A stretch of 64,000 bases of DNA from Pegoplata infirma (lineage: Eukaryota; Arthropoda; Insecta; Diptera; Anthomyiidae), in assembly GCA_963921195.1 (NCBI GenBank), contig OY992540.1:10281266-10345265 (forward strand), given 5' to 3'. The position numbers and the translations under genes were made by a program. Below are positions 1-9,856 of this stretch, one piece after another. The notes beneath the pieces were generated by a model, which had not been told where the DNA came from, did not search any database, and was given only the letters and a program-made list of their open reading frames with translations. Position 1 is the stretch's first letter. The number at the start of each line of letters is the position of its first letter.

Positions 1-494
1 GTTTGTAGAAAATTTCACACAATTAAATAATAAAATAAAGAAGAAACAAGTGAGAGTGTTAAATACGGCTGTGCCGAATCTTTAATACCCTCAAAAATAC
101 ATAAAAAAAAAATCCAGGGTCATTTTTTTTGGGAGGGGGGAAGGGTCGGTAGAGATCATTGGGGGATAAAGGTTGACAAATTCATTTATTGTGCTTTTTG
201 GGCTTAAGTATTACTTTTTTTTATCATTATTTAAATAGATTTTTAATATCTACGCCCACAAAAGTGGGCGGGCAAGAAAAAAATTTTTTTTTTTTATTTC
301 CTGGGTACGAGTGCATGACCAAGAACTTTTTCTGACATAAAATTGTTTAATTTGCTCAACAAAAATACAAAAAAAAAACACAAGGGGGGACTTTTTTACC
401 TCTGGTCCGACTTTATCCATTTCCGAACTTAATTAAACTGCCTACACACAAAAAAAATTTCCAAAATACGACTTTCATAAAAAAAATCTTTTAC

Positions 495-1153
495 AAAAAT
501 AGGTGGTATAGCCCTATATGAAACTAAGAAAATTGCTTTTTTGGTTTTTCAATTTTTTAAAAATTAATGAGGCGTAGTTAATTATTGGGAAAATTGTCAA
601 AATTGTGTCGAGTTCCCATTATTAAATATTTATCAAATTTACGAAATGCACCACAATCGCAAAAATTAACATCCATGTATATTTTTTTACGGGCTATCTA
701 CTAACACTTTTTATTTTGGAAAATTTTCAGAAAAAAGTTTTAATTTTTTAAAAAAATTCATTTATCAAAAATCCGGGCACATTTTTTTTAAGTTTAGATG
801 TTTGTCTATTCACACAAAAAAAAAAATCAGGAGGGCATTTTTCGTATTTTTCGAGAAAATAGCATTTGAATATTAGATTTCATAAAAATTCTGTAATTCT
901 CTTGTATTTTGTTGCATCAACACCGCGTATGAGTAACGAAAATTCATTGGTTTCGCAAATAGTCGTTACTCATACGCGGTGTTGACACAATAAAGTACAA
1001 GAGAATTATAGAATTTTTCTGAAATCCAATATTCAAATGCGATTTTCTCGAAAAATACGAAAAATGCCCTCGTGAATTTTTTATGTGGATAGAAAAACAC
1101 CTAAACTAAAAAAAAACAATTAAAAAATGTGGCCGGATTTTTGATAAATTGTT
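495..1153. mobile_element. Palindromic P-family element, truncated copy
   Basis: Two arms, about 755-938 and 970-1,150, are inverted repeats of each other. Matching landmarks are ACACCGCGTATGAGTAACG / CGTTACTCATACGCGGTGT at the centre and ATTTTTCGAGAAAA / TTTTCTCGAAAAAT further out. The left flank (ATAGCCCTATATG, GTGTCGAGTT, ATATTTATCAAATTTACG) is shared with the fuller copy at 20,041-24,968. The right end is missing its terminal part. Confidence 0.65.
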
Positions 1154-1667
1154 AAGGGGACAAATAGGGGTAAAATTTGGAATCCTTTGGTAAAAAAAAC
1201 CGCCTGAAAAAAAGTACTTGTTGTAAAATTAATTTCGAAGGGTGGTAAAATTGGTTAAAAAAGTGTAATTTTTGTCCTTTTCATATATTATGAAAGCGAT
1301 CCTGGACTCTTGAAATTTGTAATAAAGGATCCTTTGGTAAAAAACAACATTCCACAAAAACTACTTTTATGTGTATACATATTTTTGGGGGTCCCGAAAA
1401 TTATAATCTTTCGAATTTCGTGTCAGAATACCTGCCAATGGCCACGGAAGAGCTGATTGTGTGAAAATTTATAAGGGAATTTAGAAAAGCGTCTTCAGTC
1501 TACAACCAGAGAAAAAACTACGTTTTTTGATAGAACTACGTTTTTTTATAAAACTTCATGCCCGAATTTTTTGACCAAATTCAGCCAAATACTTTTGGGT
1601 TTCATATTTTTAAAACAAAATTGTTGGGTTACTAATATGAAAATTTAAATTTTACTTCAAATTTAGG
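1154..1667. other. Unclassified AT-rich sequence inside the F element
   Basis: No gene is seen. Two near-identical segments, GGAATCCTTTGGTAAAAAA and GGATCCTTTGGTAAAAAAC, lie about 150 bases apart, indicating a degenerate internal repeat. Nothing else recognisable. Confidence 0.4.
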
Positions 1668-1893
1668 GGCCTATTCACAAAAAAAGTCATAACTCAATCA
1701 TAACTAAATTTTTTCCATGTGGTTGTTGTAAACAATCATAAAAAAATTCAAATTTTGTTTGAAAATTGTCTCAAAATTGACAAATAATTTTAAATTTTGT
1801 GACTTTCTATGATTTTGTTTACAACAAACACAGGGAATATGAAGTTTAAAAATAATAAATTTAGTCATAACCAGTCATAACTGTGAATAGGCC
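1668..1893. mobile_element. Short TIR element (MITE), 226 bp
   Basis: Inverted ends GGCCTATTCACA...TGTGAATAGGCC. Inside each end there are repeated AGTCATAACT-type units. The middle holds an inverted TTGTAAACAATCAT / ATGATTTTGTTTACAA pair. No clear target duplication, no ORF. Confidence 0.55.
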
Positions 1894-2017
1894 TGTTAAA
1901 TTACTTTTACAAGAAAAAAGGAAAGAGACATTGCAAATAAGTTAAATGAATCGTAGGCCAAAATAATATATTTTAAAATCATTATAAAATCAGTATATAT
2001 CAAAGAAAATGAATTAT

Positions 2018-2098
2018 CGTAATCGCATGATTTTTTTGTCGATTACGATTACGATTAATTGATGCGATTAATCGCGATTACGATTTTAATCGTTTTGC
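2018..2098. repeat. Short repeat of AATCG / GATTACGATT units
   Basis: GATTACGATTACGATTAATT followed by GCGATTAATCGCGATTACG: about 80 bases of direct and inverted AATCG units. A similar style of sequence (TTAATCG / CGATTAA) recurs at about 26,640-26,900. Confidence 0.5.
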
Positions 2099-2450
2099 AA
2101 ACTCTAGTATTTATGAACAAATTCAATTTTATGAATTTTTGAACTTTTTCATAATACTTTTCGTAGTGTTTATGAATAAATCATAATATGTGAAATTTAA
2201 GAACTATTTAAAACTTTTTCATAAATACTATGAAAATGTTCAAAAATGTAATGAAAAAATTCATAATTTTTATGAATTTGTTAATAAATACTATGAATTT
2301 CGTTGGCAAATATTTTTTTTGTGTAGGACCATAAGACATATTCGTGACAAACTTAAGGAGTCGAGCTCTTTTACTTTAGACTGCATCGTGTCTTATACAG
2401 ACGGGCATTCTAAAAATGTCTTAGAATCGATCATAGATCAATAATATTTA

Positions 2451-2687
2451 TGAAGGGCTTATTGTAAAAACTCGATAAGCAACATTCCATTTTATGGGGT
2501 TTTTTGTCTTAAAACTTTTTAAATAATGTAGAAAATAGAACTTTCGCAGATCTTTTATTCTCAATATACTTGTACGAAGGGTTAAAGCCAGACTTCTGCC
2601 AAAAATCTGTCAATGGAACATCACCAGAATTCGAAAAACACGAAAAAATAAAATGTTGCTTATCAAGTTCTTGCAGTAAGCACTTCA
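2451..2687. mobile_element. 237-bp MITE with long TIRs and TA target, copy 1
   Basis: About 35-bp imperfect terminal inverted repeats (start TGAAGGGCTTATTG, end CAGTAAGCACTTCA) lie between TA dinucleotides in mini-me A copy 1. A second copy, inverted, is at 36,641-36,877 and aligns along its whole length. A 75-residue ORF across it is a by-product. TA duplication points to a Tc1/mariner-type mover (inference). Confidence 0.75.
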
Positions 2688-2797
2688 TATACTTTATGGG
2701 ATCCCCGACCGATATTTCAATGCGTTACATACGGTATGAAAAAGTGAGTATACCCCCATACTATAGTTGGAGGGTATACAAAGATATATATGTATAA

Positions 2798-3178
2798 ATA
2801 TTTAAATGTATGTTATTGTATATAAATATAAATTTAGTTTAAATATAAATTTTTGCTTAGAGGTGGCCATTTAATGGCTAAAAAGCTATAGGTGGTGGTG
2901 GTGATAGTATGGCTAGTGGTGGTAGCGTCAGTCAGTATATGCTGATTTTTCGCTTTTCGTATATTATTTTTATTTTTTTTTTATATTTGTAGTATTCAAC
3001 TTAATACATCAGAAACAAAAAAAAAAATTAAAATTAAATTAAAAAAAATATATATTAGCACGAGTAGCACGCTTTATTTTCTTTGCAAATGATTATGATT
3101 TTTTTTTTTCTGAGAAAAAACTAATTATGCTATCAAAATAGAAATAAAGTAGAGAATAATCTTATTATATTGTATATA
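2798..3178. other. Low-complexity intronic DNA
   Basis: AT-rich with a GGTGGTGGTGGTGATAG triplet stretch near 2,892 and poly-A/T runs. No feature recognised. Confidence 0.4.
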
Positions 3179-3341
3179 CCCGAGTAAAAAAGTTCTATAT
3201 GTAAATAAACATAAACAAAACATATCTGAAGCAGATATGAATATATATGGAGTTGATCTGATAACATCTATTTATATATAATCCATATATGTTTTTATCA
3301 AAGGAGATATGTTTTGATATAATTATTTTTTTACACGGGTA
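3179..3341. mobile_element. Small TIR element, about 163 bp
   Basis: Ends CCGAGTAAAAAAG and TTTTTTTACACGG are inverted repeats. The interior contains AAACATATCT / AGATATGTTTTGATAT inverted pairs. No ORF. Target duplication unclear, so the call is tentative. Confidence 0.45.
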
Positions 3342-3716
3342 AACAAGATTTTTTTAGAAATTAAGACAATCTATAAAAAAAATTAAAAAAAAAAAATTTT
3401 CTTATTTTCAAAATAAATTTTTAAAATTAAAAATATTTTTGGAAACAAATATATTTCAATTTGTGTTTTTGCTAAATTATGACAAAATATGCAAAAATAA
3501 GCACTAAAAAGTTGGAAATATGCACAAAATATGCTTTTAAAACCAAAATATGGAAAAATATGCACTTTCACCGAAATATGCAAAAATATGGAACAAAAAA
3601 TCGATGCCATTTAAACGCAAATTTCTTGATTCGGAAAGATAGTTGGCCGATATCGTTTTTAGATTATCGACAAGAAACATGCATTTGCATGGAAATCACA
3701 TCCCTAATAATTATGT
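3342..3716. other. AT-rich stretch with ATATGCAAAAATATG-type repeats
   Basis: Between about 3,480 and 3,600 units such as AAAATATGCA recur eight or more times at irregular spacing. It ends near CATCCCTAATAATTATG. Probably the remnant of a subterminal-repeat DNA transposon, but the other end was not found. Two short overlapping ORFs are chance. Confidence 0.35.
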
Positions 3717-4775
3717 ATATGGGACATTCCATGTCAAATCGGACACTTTGAAAAAAATTTTTTTTTAATTTTCCCAATTTGTTTACAGTTTTTAGTACCC
3801 TTCGAAAACTCCTTCGTGGTAAATTTTCAGATTTTTTTGATGACTTGTTCAAAAGATATCGAATTTTTAAAAATTGGTAGTTTATTCCTTTACTCAAACT
3901 TCTTTTACTCATAACTTTTTCAATAATGGTCCAAATTTCAAATTTTTTTTTCAAAATTTTTGTTTTTTTACGTACTTTAAAAAAAAAAAATCCCAAAAAA
4001 TTCTTAAAAGCGCTCTAGTATGCGATTTTTAAGTTTTTAAATTTAAATCTCATTTTTAAAAATGTTTGTACTCTTAAATTTTTTGGAAATTTTTTTGTGT
4101 AAAACTTCTATCAAGTCTACAAATTTTTTGCCCAGGAAGATCGTGGGATAACGAAAATTATTATTTTTTAAATTTTTTTGAAAAAATTTTATTGTAATTT
4201 TCCACTCCTAAAATCATTTCTACTGCTCTAATGGTGCGTCATAGAGGGGTCATTTATGAAAACGACCCCCATTAATTTTTACGTCTTAACATTTCTTTGG
4301 AACAAACTAATACCCTATCTCCAATTTCTAAGGGGGCTCCCACACAAAACGACTTTTTTTTAAAATTTGCTCCAATCGCTCTAACTGCCCTAATAGTGCC
4401 CTTAGAGCAACAAAATGTATGACCGACCCACAATATTTTTTTAGTCCAAACATTTTCTCTGAACACACCTACCCTCTATCTTTAATTGTTAAGGCGGTCC
4501 CCATACAATTTTTTTTTAATTTTTGTAAATTTGTTTTATTTAATCAGCTTCTACCGGTCCAATGGTGCTTCCGAGAGGGGTCACACAAATTTGATAATTT
4601 TTTCAATATTTGAAATATTGAAAAATATTGAAATATTGAAAAAGTTTTTGAAATATTGAAAAACCAAAACAGCAATTTTCTTACTTCCATATAGGTAGGG
4701 TGACCAAGTACGCCCAAGTTTTTTTTTTTTTTTTTTTTAAACAACTTTCCAAATTTTTTTGGAAAAAAAAAATGG
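3717..4775. other. Unclassified repeat with P-like start
   Basis: It begins TATGGGACATTCCATGTCAA, like the end of the P family at 20,041 (TATGGTGTGACATTCC). After that it does not match the P copies. It contains a degenerate tandem repeat at 4,225-4,585 and GAAATATTGAAAA units at 4,605-4,665. No coding evidence. Confidence 0.4.
4225..4585. repeat. Degenerate tandem repeat, about 165-bp period
   Basis: CTAATGGTGCGTCATAGAGG (4,229), CCTAATAGTGCCCTTAGAG (4,389) and CCAATGGTGCTTCCGAGAGG (4,557) recur at a steady spacing. Matching TACCCTATCTCC / TACCCTCTATCT segments lie between. About 2.3 copies. Confidence 0.5.
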
Positions 4776-4783
4776 GAAAACAC

Positions 4784-5294
4784 CAAGGTTGGTTACCGAA
4801 ACGAATAACGGTAAGGGTAACGGTAACGGTATCTAATTTTTATTTATTTCGGTAAAGGTAACGGTAAGTGTTTTCAAATCGTTTCGGTAACGGTATGTAC
4901 CGGTACCAAACCGGTACGTACCGGTATTATTAATTTAGTTAAAAATTTGAAAAAAGATAGAACTGAAAGCTAAAAATATTTTATAGACCCAAAAACCAGT
5001 ATAGATTTGATATGATTATTATTTTTGTCATTTATTTTATGATAATTTGCAAATTATAAATTTAAAATTATGTTAGCAATTTGATTTTATTTTTTTGTTC
5101 GTTAAAATCCCTTAAAACAGGTAAAATTTTGAATACCGGTACAATACCGGTAACTTCTAATAATTATAACGGTAACGGTAAGGGTAACGGTATTTTAAAA
5201 ATATTTTTAGCGGTATCGGTAACGATAACGGTATTCGATTTGAAAGGGTTTTGAATCGGTAACGGTATAATAAGGGTAACGGTAACCAACCATG
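4784..5294. mobile_element. hAT-like element (family hAT-b), 511 bp
   Basis: A perfect 8-bp target duplication GAAAACAC (4,776-4,783 and 5,295-5,302) flanks 15-bp inverted ends CAAGGTTGGTTACCG / CGGTAACCAACCATG. The 8-bp duplication and CA..G ends are hAT hallmarks. The interior is built from ACGGTAACGGTA and GGTACCGGTAC units that echo the TIR. Non-autonomous: no ORF. Confidence 0.85.
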
Positions 5295-5302
5295 GAAAAC
5301 AC

Positions 5303-5990
5303 TGATGTTTTTTCAACATTCAAAAAATTTCGGTTAAACTAACTTGACCGCAAGTATTTTGAGTAAAAACAACTGTTAAAAAGCAACTGCAAAGAAACAA
5401 CTGATAAAAACAACTGTTGTTATTCTGCAGAAAATTAAGTTGACTTTAAACGACTTCATTTGAATGTTTTGATCGTTTCACTGCAGAAAATGTAACAAAA
5501 TTCTACAGGTTTTGATAATAAGAAAATCCCTCAGATTTTTGAAGACTTTTTTTCGTTAGTTTTGACAACTTTTCCTTTAAGAAAACTTCACAGCTAATAA
5601 GCACGTGTTTTTTTTTCAATGTCCCTGATTTTCTGAGTGCTTGTTCGAATAAGCTCTGATGACATTACCTCATTTAAGATCCCAGAATCATTTGGATTCA
5701 TGCAATTAACATCATATTTTTAAAAATATAAAAAAATCCATCGGCCAATTGAACTTTTCGTTATAGAAAACCTCAAAGATTCTGTGGGAATTTTATATAA
5801 ATTTAGGAAGATCAAAATAACCTCATGCTCAGAAACATTTTTGAATAAATTAGAATAAATTAGAGTAAATTCATTATAAATTATCTAATTGTCAGACTTA
5901 AATTATAAAAACAGCTCTGTCGACTTGTATTATGGAAATTCAAGTTTTTGTATAGAATTTTTGTCCAAAATTATTTATTTTTGATGTTGA
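5303..5990. other. Unclassified intronic DNA
   Basis: AT-rich, with repeated AACAACTG units at 5,365-5,430. No coding, RNA or TE signature recognised. Confidence 0.4.
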
Positions 5991-5995
5991 AATGT

Positions 5996-6845
5996 TCAGA
6001 AATCAGTACAATCAGTACAGATTTTAAAAAATCAGTACAAATCAGTACAACGTTTTTTGATCAGTACACGTGATCAAAAATCAGTTCCCCAGTTGGCAAC
6101 GTCCTCGAGCCATCATCAGTGACGGAGCGGTGACATGTCAGAGTCACTGCTGACATCCACAAGACATCTCTATGTTCTGGGTTGAGGACAGTTTCATACA
6201 AATTTTCAAAATGTCCTCACTCAAAGTCAGCAGTGGTCAGGGCTGACCTTCTGGGGACATGTCACCTAAGACTTCCTTGGGGAAATGTCTGACTAGATCA
6301 TGCGAAAATACAAAAAATTTTCGTATTTCCTTTAGTTTTTACTTTTATCCATATTCCTTTATAAATTATGTTTCTCATATTTAGAAAAAAACTTTTTGTC
6401 TTTTTTAGTCCCAACTGGATTTGAACCTGGGACCTCCAGTTTCTTAGTCACACACCTAACCACTTGTTCCAAACTTTATTTTGAAAATTTGTCTATTTAT
6501 TACTTTTATTCTACTTGTTAGATTTTGATTTTAAATAAATCGATAATATTGCCATCTTTTTCTTCGATATTGAAGAGTTGCCCAGATTTAAAATTCTAAT
6601 TTAATATACTGCTATTCTGAAGACATTTCCTTTTAGACGTCTTAGAGGAATTGTCCACACTCTTAAAGCAAACATTCAGTGCTGACAATTTTAGGACATG
6701 TCTTTAAGGATTACCTATGATTTGTCAGAACCTGAAGACATTTCCTCAAGGAATCACTGTGGAAATTTCCTCAGTGACACATTTTCCAACTGGGACATGT
6801 ACTGATCAAATCAGTACGAATGGTCAGCCTACATATAGGGCTATC
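5996..6845. mobile_element. Repeat family K, copy 1 (GACATTTCC-rich)
   Basis: The segment is bounded by ATCAGTACA repeats (5,999-6,070) and TGTACTGATCAAATCAGTAC (6,797-6,816). Inside are CCCAGTTGG / CCAACTGGG inverted ends and many GGACATGTC / GACATTTCC units. About 280 bp aligns in inverted orientation with 38,048-38,330 (landmarks TTCTGACAAATC, GACATGTCCTA, AATGTTTSYTT). The superfamily is not assigned. A tRNA-like stretch lies inside. Confidence 0.55.
6408..6475 (-). pseudogene. tRNA-like segment (tRNA pseudogene or SINE head)
   Basis: On the minus strand the order is an A-box-like GTGGTTAGGTGTG, an anticodon-arm-like GACTAAGAAACTGG, then AGGTCCCAGGTTCAAATCC, which contains a clean pol III B box (GGTTCAAATCC). 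The T stem pairs only partly and no matching 5' acceptor stem is evident. It is therefore not a functional tRNA. It lacks a counterpart in repeat K copy 2. Confidence 0.45.
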
Positions 6846-6856
6846 CATACAACCTA

Positions 6857-6965
6857 CACTCAAAATAATACATTAGTAGATTTACTAATTTTTTTTTGCT
6901 AATGCTAGTAAGCTAACCTTTAGCAAATTTTTAGTTGAAATTTGCATGTTAGCAAAAATATCTTG
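6857..6965. mobile_element. Family T end fragment (TTAGCAAA repeats)
   Basis: TA then CACTCAAAATAATAC, followed by TTAGTAGATTTACTAA and GCTAATGCTAG. This is nearly identical to the inverted right end of the element at 49,017-49,891. The rest of the element is missing. Confidence 0.6.
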
Positions 6966-6994
6966 TAAACTTCATTTGTCGGAAATTTTTTAAC

Positions 6995-7048
6995 ATTTTG
7001 TAGGGTATAAAAGATTTGGCACAGCCGAATTTTAATTGTTTCTTCTAC
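6995..7048 (+). mobile_element. mini-me-like family A, end fragment
   Basis: GTAGGGTATAAAAGATTTGG then CACAGCCGAATTTTAATTG: the terminal hairpin end only, decayed. Confidence 0.5.
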
Positions 7049-7908
7049 TACTGCTGCTACTGCTTTTATATACGAGCAGTACACATAATTTACAACAACT
7101 AAATAGAATACAAACAAAAAAAACGAAATTTACATTATTATAATAAACTGCGTATGAGGTTCAGTTTATTCTAAAAATAGAATTAATACACAAACAACGA
7201 GTTTATAAATACACGCACAATATAAAAAAAAAAAAATACAAAAACAATAAAATACATCAAGTTAAACAAAAAATAAACTTTAGCAAAACGCAAATAACAT
7301 TTTTATATAAAAATAAAAATAGCAACAACATTCTGTTTTTTCTCATATAAAAATATAAACAGAAACAACGTACGCACACATGTTCATCATCATCATCATC
7401 GTCATGTAACTAATGTAATGTTATCACTGCATACCACCAAACACAAACACTCAGAAAAATTTATAGTAAAACAAAAAGACAGATAAAGGCCATGATGACT
7501 GACTTTGACAGACTGCAAAGAATAGTGTCTAAAATAAGAATATGGGGTAAATGATCTAACAAGGTTTGTTGGTTGGTTGGTTGGTTGGAAGACTAGGTTT
7601 TCGAAGAAATTTGGATGTGTGGTATATTTTAATACACTTTATCTAAAATGGTAGGGGGAACAATACTTCTTGCATTAAAATATTTCATATTTTCAACAAA
7701 AGTACCTCAAAGCAAGCGAGAGTTTTAAATTCGGGTTTTGAACCCCTTTTACGTTTCGGAGGCAGCATGTCGTTTGGTTGAGCACCTTGCGATTTCTCCA
7801 TAACCATAAATCCCTTTAGGAAAAAGGGTTACTGGTAAAAACTGGTCTTATCATTAAAATGTCTCAGAATGCTTATCACGTGACATGTGTAAATTTTACT
7901 TGTCATAA
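7049..7908. other. Single-copy-looking intronic DNA with simple repeats
   Basis: Contains a CAT triplet run near 7,384, a (TTGG)5 run at 7,568-7,588 and CA/A-rich DNA. No transposon ends or coding signs. A weak tRNA-like minus-strand match at about 7,735-7,800 is noted under rejected items. Confidence 0.45.
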
Positions 7909-7916
7909 CCGTAGAC

Positions 7917-8921
7917 CAGAGCTTCTCACTAACTTTTGCTTTACGACCCCTTTTCAATATTTCAAATTTTTCGCGACCCCCAACATAAAAAAAAATATTA
8001 ACGTGAACTTTGACCTCAGTTTTTCCAAAAACCTAAAGTAATGGAAAAATTTGGAAACCAAATTCAGAAGCAGCATTGAAAGATTAATCGAAACCATGTG
8101 GTCAGATCCCAGACGCATAACAAAAATTTCAAGTAAAAAACTTCTAAAAAATAAATTATAAAATACAATTTTTTTGAACTTTGACCTCAATTTTCTCAAA
8201 AATTTGGAAACTAGGTCCCGAACTACGGCATATTATATCGAAACTTACTCTCTTCATCGATTTTTATTTCCGAAAATTAAAGAAAAACACCAGTTAAACC
8301 TGATCAGAAATGAAGAAATATTTACCAAGAAAGCATTTAAAGTCCAATTTGGAGTAATGATTGTTCTTTTTTCAAAATTATGTACCAATGTTTGGAAGTG
8401 ATTGAAGTTTTATTCGATCACGAATCTAGATCCGTTATTCGGATCCAGATTTGGAATCAGCATTAAAAAGTAAATCGAAAAAAGTGGTCAGATCCCAGAC
8501 GCATCCGAAAATTTCAGAAAATCTCTTTAAAATGCTCAAGAATACGTTTTTGTGAACTTTGCCTTTTATTTTCTCAAAAAACTAACGTACTAGGAAAATT
8601 TGGAACCCAGATTCGGAATCAGAATCGAAAAGTTAATAGAAAACAAACTGTCAGATCCCAGACTCAGTCAAAACACTTCACAAATAAGTTTAGGCATTCC
8701 GCGAAATTAACAACTGCACAGTGATTACGGAGGGCTCAAGTGATGGAAATTTTTTTTCTTTAATAAAAGTATTTGTATACTTTTAAAACACAGCAAGGTT
8801 TTAACAAATTTGTTCGTGGTTTTAACAAATTTGTTCGTGACCCCCTGAAACTCTTCCGCGACCCCCTAATACTCTCCCGCGACCCCCTAGGGGGTCGCGA
8901 CCCACCGATTGAGAACCATTG
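7917..8921. mobile_element. hAT-like element (Charlie-type ends), 1,005 bp
   Basis: Perfect 8-bp duplication CCGTAGAC (7,909-7,916 and 8,922-8,929). Ends CAGAGCTTCTCA / TGAGAACCATTG resemble the CAGTGGTTCTCAACC end common in hAT elements. The right side has repeated GCGACCCCCTA units and GGGGTCGCGACCC, typical of this type. The body shows degenerate repeated blocks (TTTTGTGAACTTTGACC..., GGTCAGATCCCAGACGCAT) about 300 bp apart. No transposase ORF: non-autonomous. Confidence 0.85.
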
Positions 8922-8929
8922 CCGTAGAC

Positions 8930-8996
8930 CAATGGTTCCCAACCTTTTTTGCTCCATGTCCCACTTTTGAGCCAAAAAAACCAAAATGTCCCCCTA
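8930..8996 (+). mobile_element. hAT-like end fragment directly abutting the previous element
   Basis: CAATGGTTCCCAACCTTTTT then GCTCCATGTCCC is a second hAT-type 5' end. It shares the CCGTAGAC site with the element on its left. No partner end was found, so it is truncated. Confidence 0.55.
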
Positions 8997-8997
8997 C

Positions 8998-9160
8998 ACT
9001 CAAAAAAAAAAAAATGTGAATTTTACAAATTTGTTTTATAGTTCGAAATTACTAGTGGTTTAGAAAAATTTTTGTTCAAATCTTAGTTTAAACAAAGTTT
9101 TTTGTAAAATGTTTCATCTTTTATCTAAATAATTGTAGTTAATTTATCTAAAAAAATATT
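8998..9160. mobile_element. Fragment of a CACTCAAAA-ended element
   Basis: TA, CACTCAAAAAAAAAAAAATG and AT-rich sequence with TTTGTAAAAT / ATTTTACAAAT units. This resembles the TA-target families H and T. Only one end is present before mini-me C begins. Confidence 0.4.
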
Positions 9161-9177
9161 TTTATAACCTCCACTTA

Positions 9178-9776
9178 CAAGGGAAGTCTCCCTAGTGTCA
9201 CCCGCGGATCTTTATGGAATTGGTTTTATTTTGTAGAGCAGAAAAAATAAAGGGACACGTATTTTTTTTAGCGGCCCAAATTCATATTTAGGGGGTAAAA
9301 AGGAGGGGGGAAGACAAGGCCATTTTTCAGTTTTTTTCGTTTAGCTCCTATATTATGCAAGGAAACCTAGTCATGTTACATACCAAATGAAAGGTCTTTG
9401 AAAAACCTATCTACTTGTGCTAAGAACGTGTTCAAACATGCACAACTTTTCGTCATATTGAGTAAAATACCAAAATTTTAGGACATTTTTGTTAATAAGT
9501 CGAAAAATATTAACTTCTTTGGCCCGTTGTTAGCACCACGAGATAGGTATTTTTAATACCTTTAATCTGATACCACACATGCCTATATCAATTTTGTTTA
9601 AATAGGCGTAAATTGTAAAAAACTGAAAAAGGTCAATTTCCCCCCATACAAAACGACACCCCCTAAAAATGAGTTTGGGCCGCTAAAAAAAAATACGTGT
9701 CTAATTAATTTTCGTTCTTAACAACATATCCAAATTTCATGAAGATCGGAGGGTGACACCAGGGAGACTTCCCTGG
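9178..9776. mobile_element. PIF/Harbinger-like MITE, 599 bp
   Basis: A TTA direct repeat (9,175-9,177, 9,777-9,779) flanks 26-bp inverted ends CAAGGGAAGTCTCCCTAGTG / inverse of CCAGGGAAGTCTCCCTGGTG. Inner arms continue the pairing (AGCGGCCCAAATTCAT / ATGAGTTTGGGCCGCT and GACACGTATTTTTTTT / AAAAAAATACGTGTC). A three-base TWA target is typical of PIF/Harbinger. TA with mariner-type insertion is the alternative. No ORF. Confidence 0.75.
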
Positions 9777-9856
9777 TTAGTGATAGAGGGTATATATAAG
9801 TTTGTCATTCCGTTTCTAACTCATCGAAATATCGGTCTGGGACCCCATAAAGTATA

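Larger units (their letters stand above)
445..2323. mobile_element. TA-target MITE family F, copy 1, with nested material
   Basis: Ends are CACACAAAAAAAATTT and its inverse (TTTTTTTTGTG), flanked by TA on both sides, inside mini-me A copy 1. The right arm (about 2,105-2,323) has repeated TTCATAAATACTATGAA-type inverted units shared with the copy at 41,231-41,980. The left part contains a piece of the palindromic P family and unclassified sequence. TA duplication and TIR suggest the Tc1/mariner superfamily (inference). Confidence 0.6.
44..2797 (-). mobile_element. mini-me-like element, family A, copy 1 (interrupted)
   Basis: The left end reads ACAAGTGAGAGTG, then an imperfect subterminal hairpin (ACGGCTGTGCCGA) and ATACCCTC. 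The other end, at 2,688-2,797, carries TTTATGGGATCCCCGACC and a TACCCCC...GGAGGGTAT hairpin. The middle (2,326-2,450) holds the ACAGACGGGCATTC core. It is split by two later insertions (445-2,323 and 2,451-2,687). The structure (TA tract, core, GTCY-type tract, terminal hairpins) matches mini-me/DINE-1-type non-autonomous elements of flies. No coding capacity. Orientation is reverse relative to the TA-to-GTCY order. Confidence 0.7.

Noticed and set aside
2010..2100. Possible CRISPR-like short repeats (GATTACGATT)
   Set aside because: No spacers of constant length, eukaryotic context; simple repeat decay is sufficient.
2570..2797. 75-codon plus ORF
   Set aside because: Covers the 237-bp MITE and the mini-me end, both non-coding repeats.
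3664..3996. 110-codon minus ORF
   Set aside because: Lys/Phe-rich, poly-A/T driven, no family match or splice context.
7735..7800. Minus-strand tRNA-like stretch with GGGTTCAAAACCCG
   Set aside because: Only the T-arm is convincing; no acceptor or anticodon stem could be paired.
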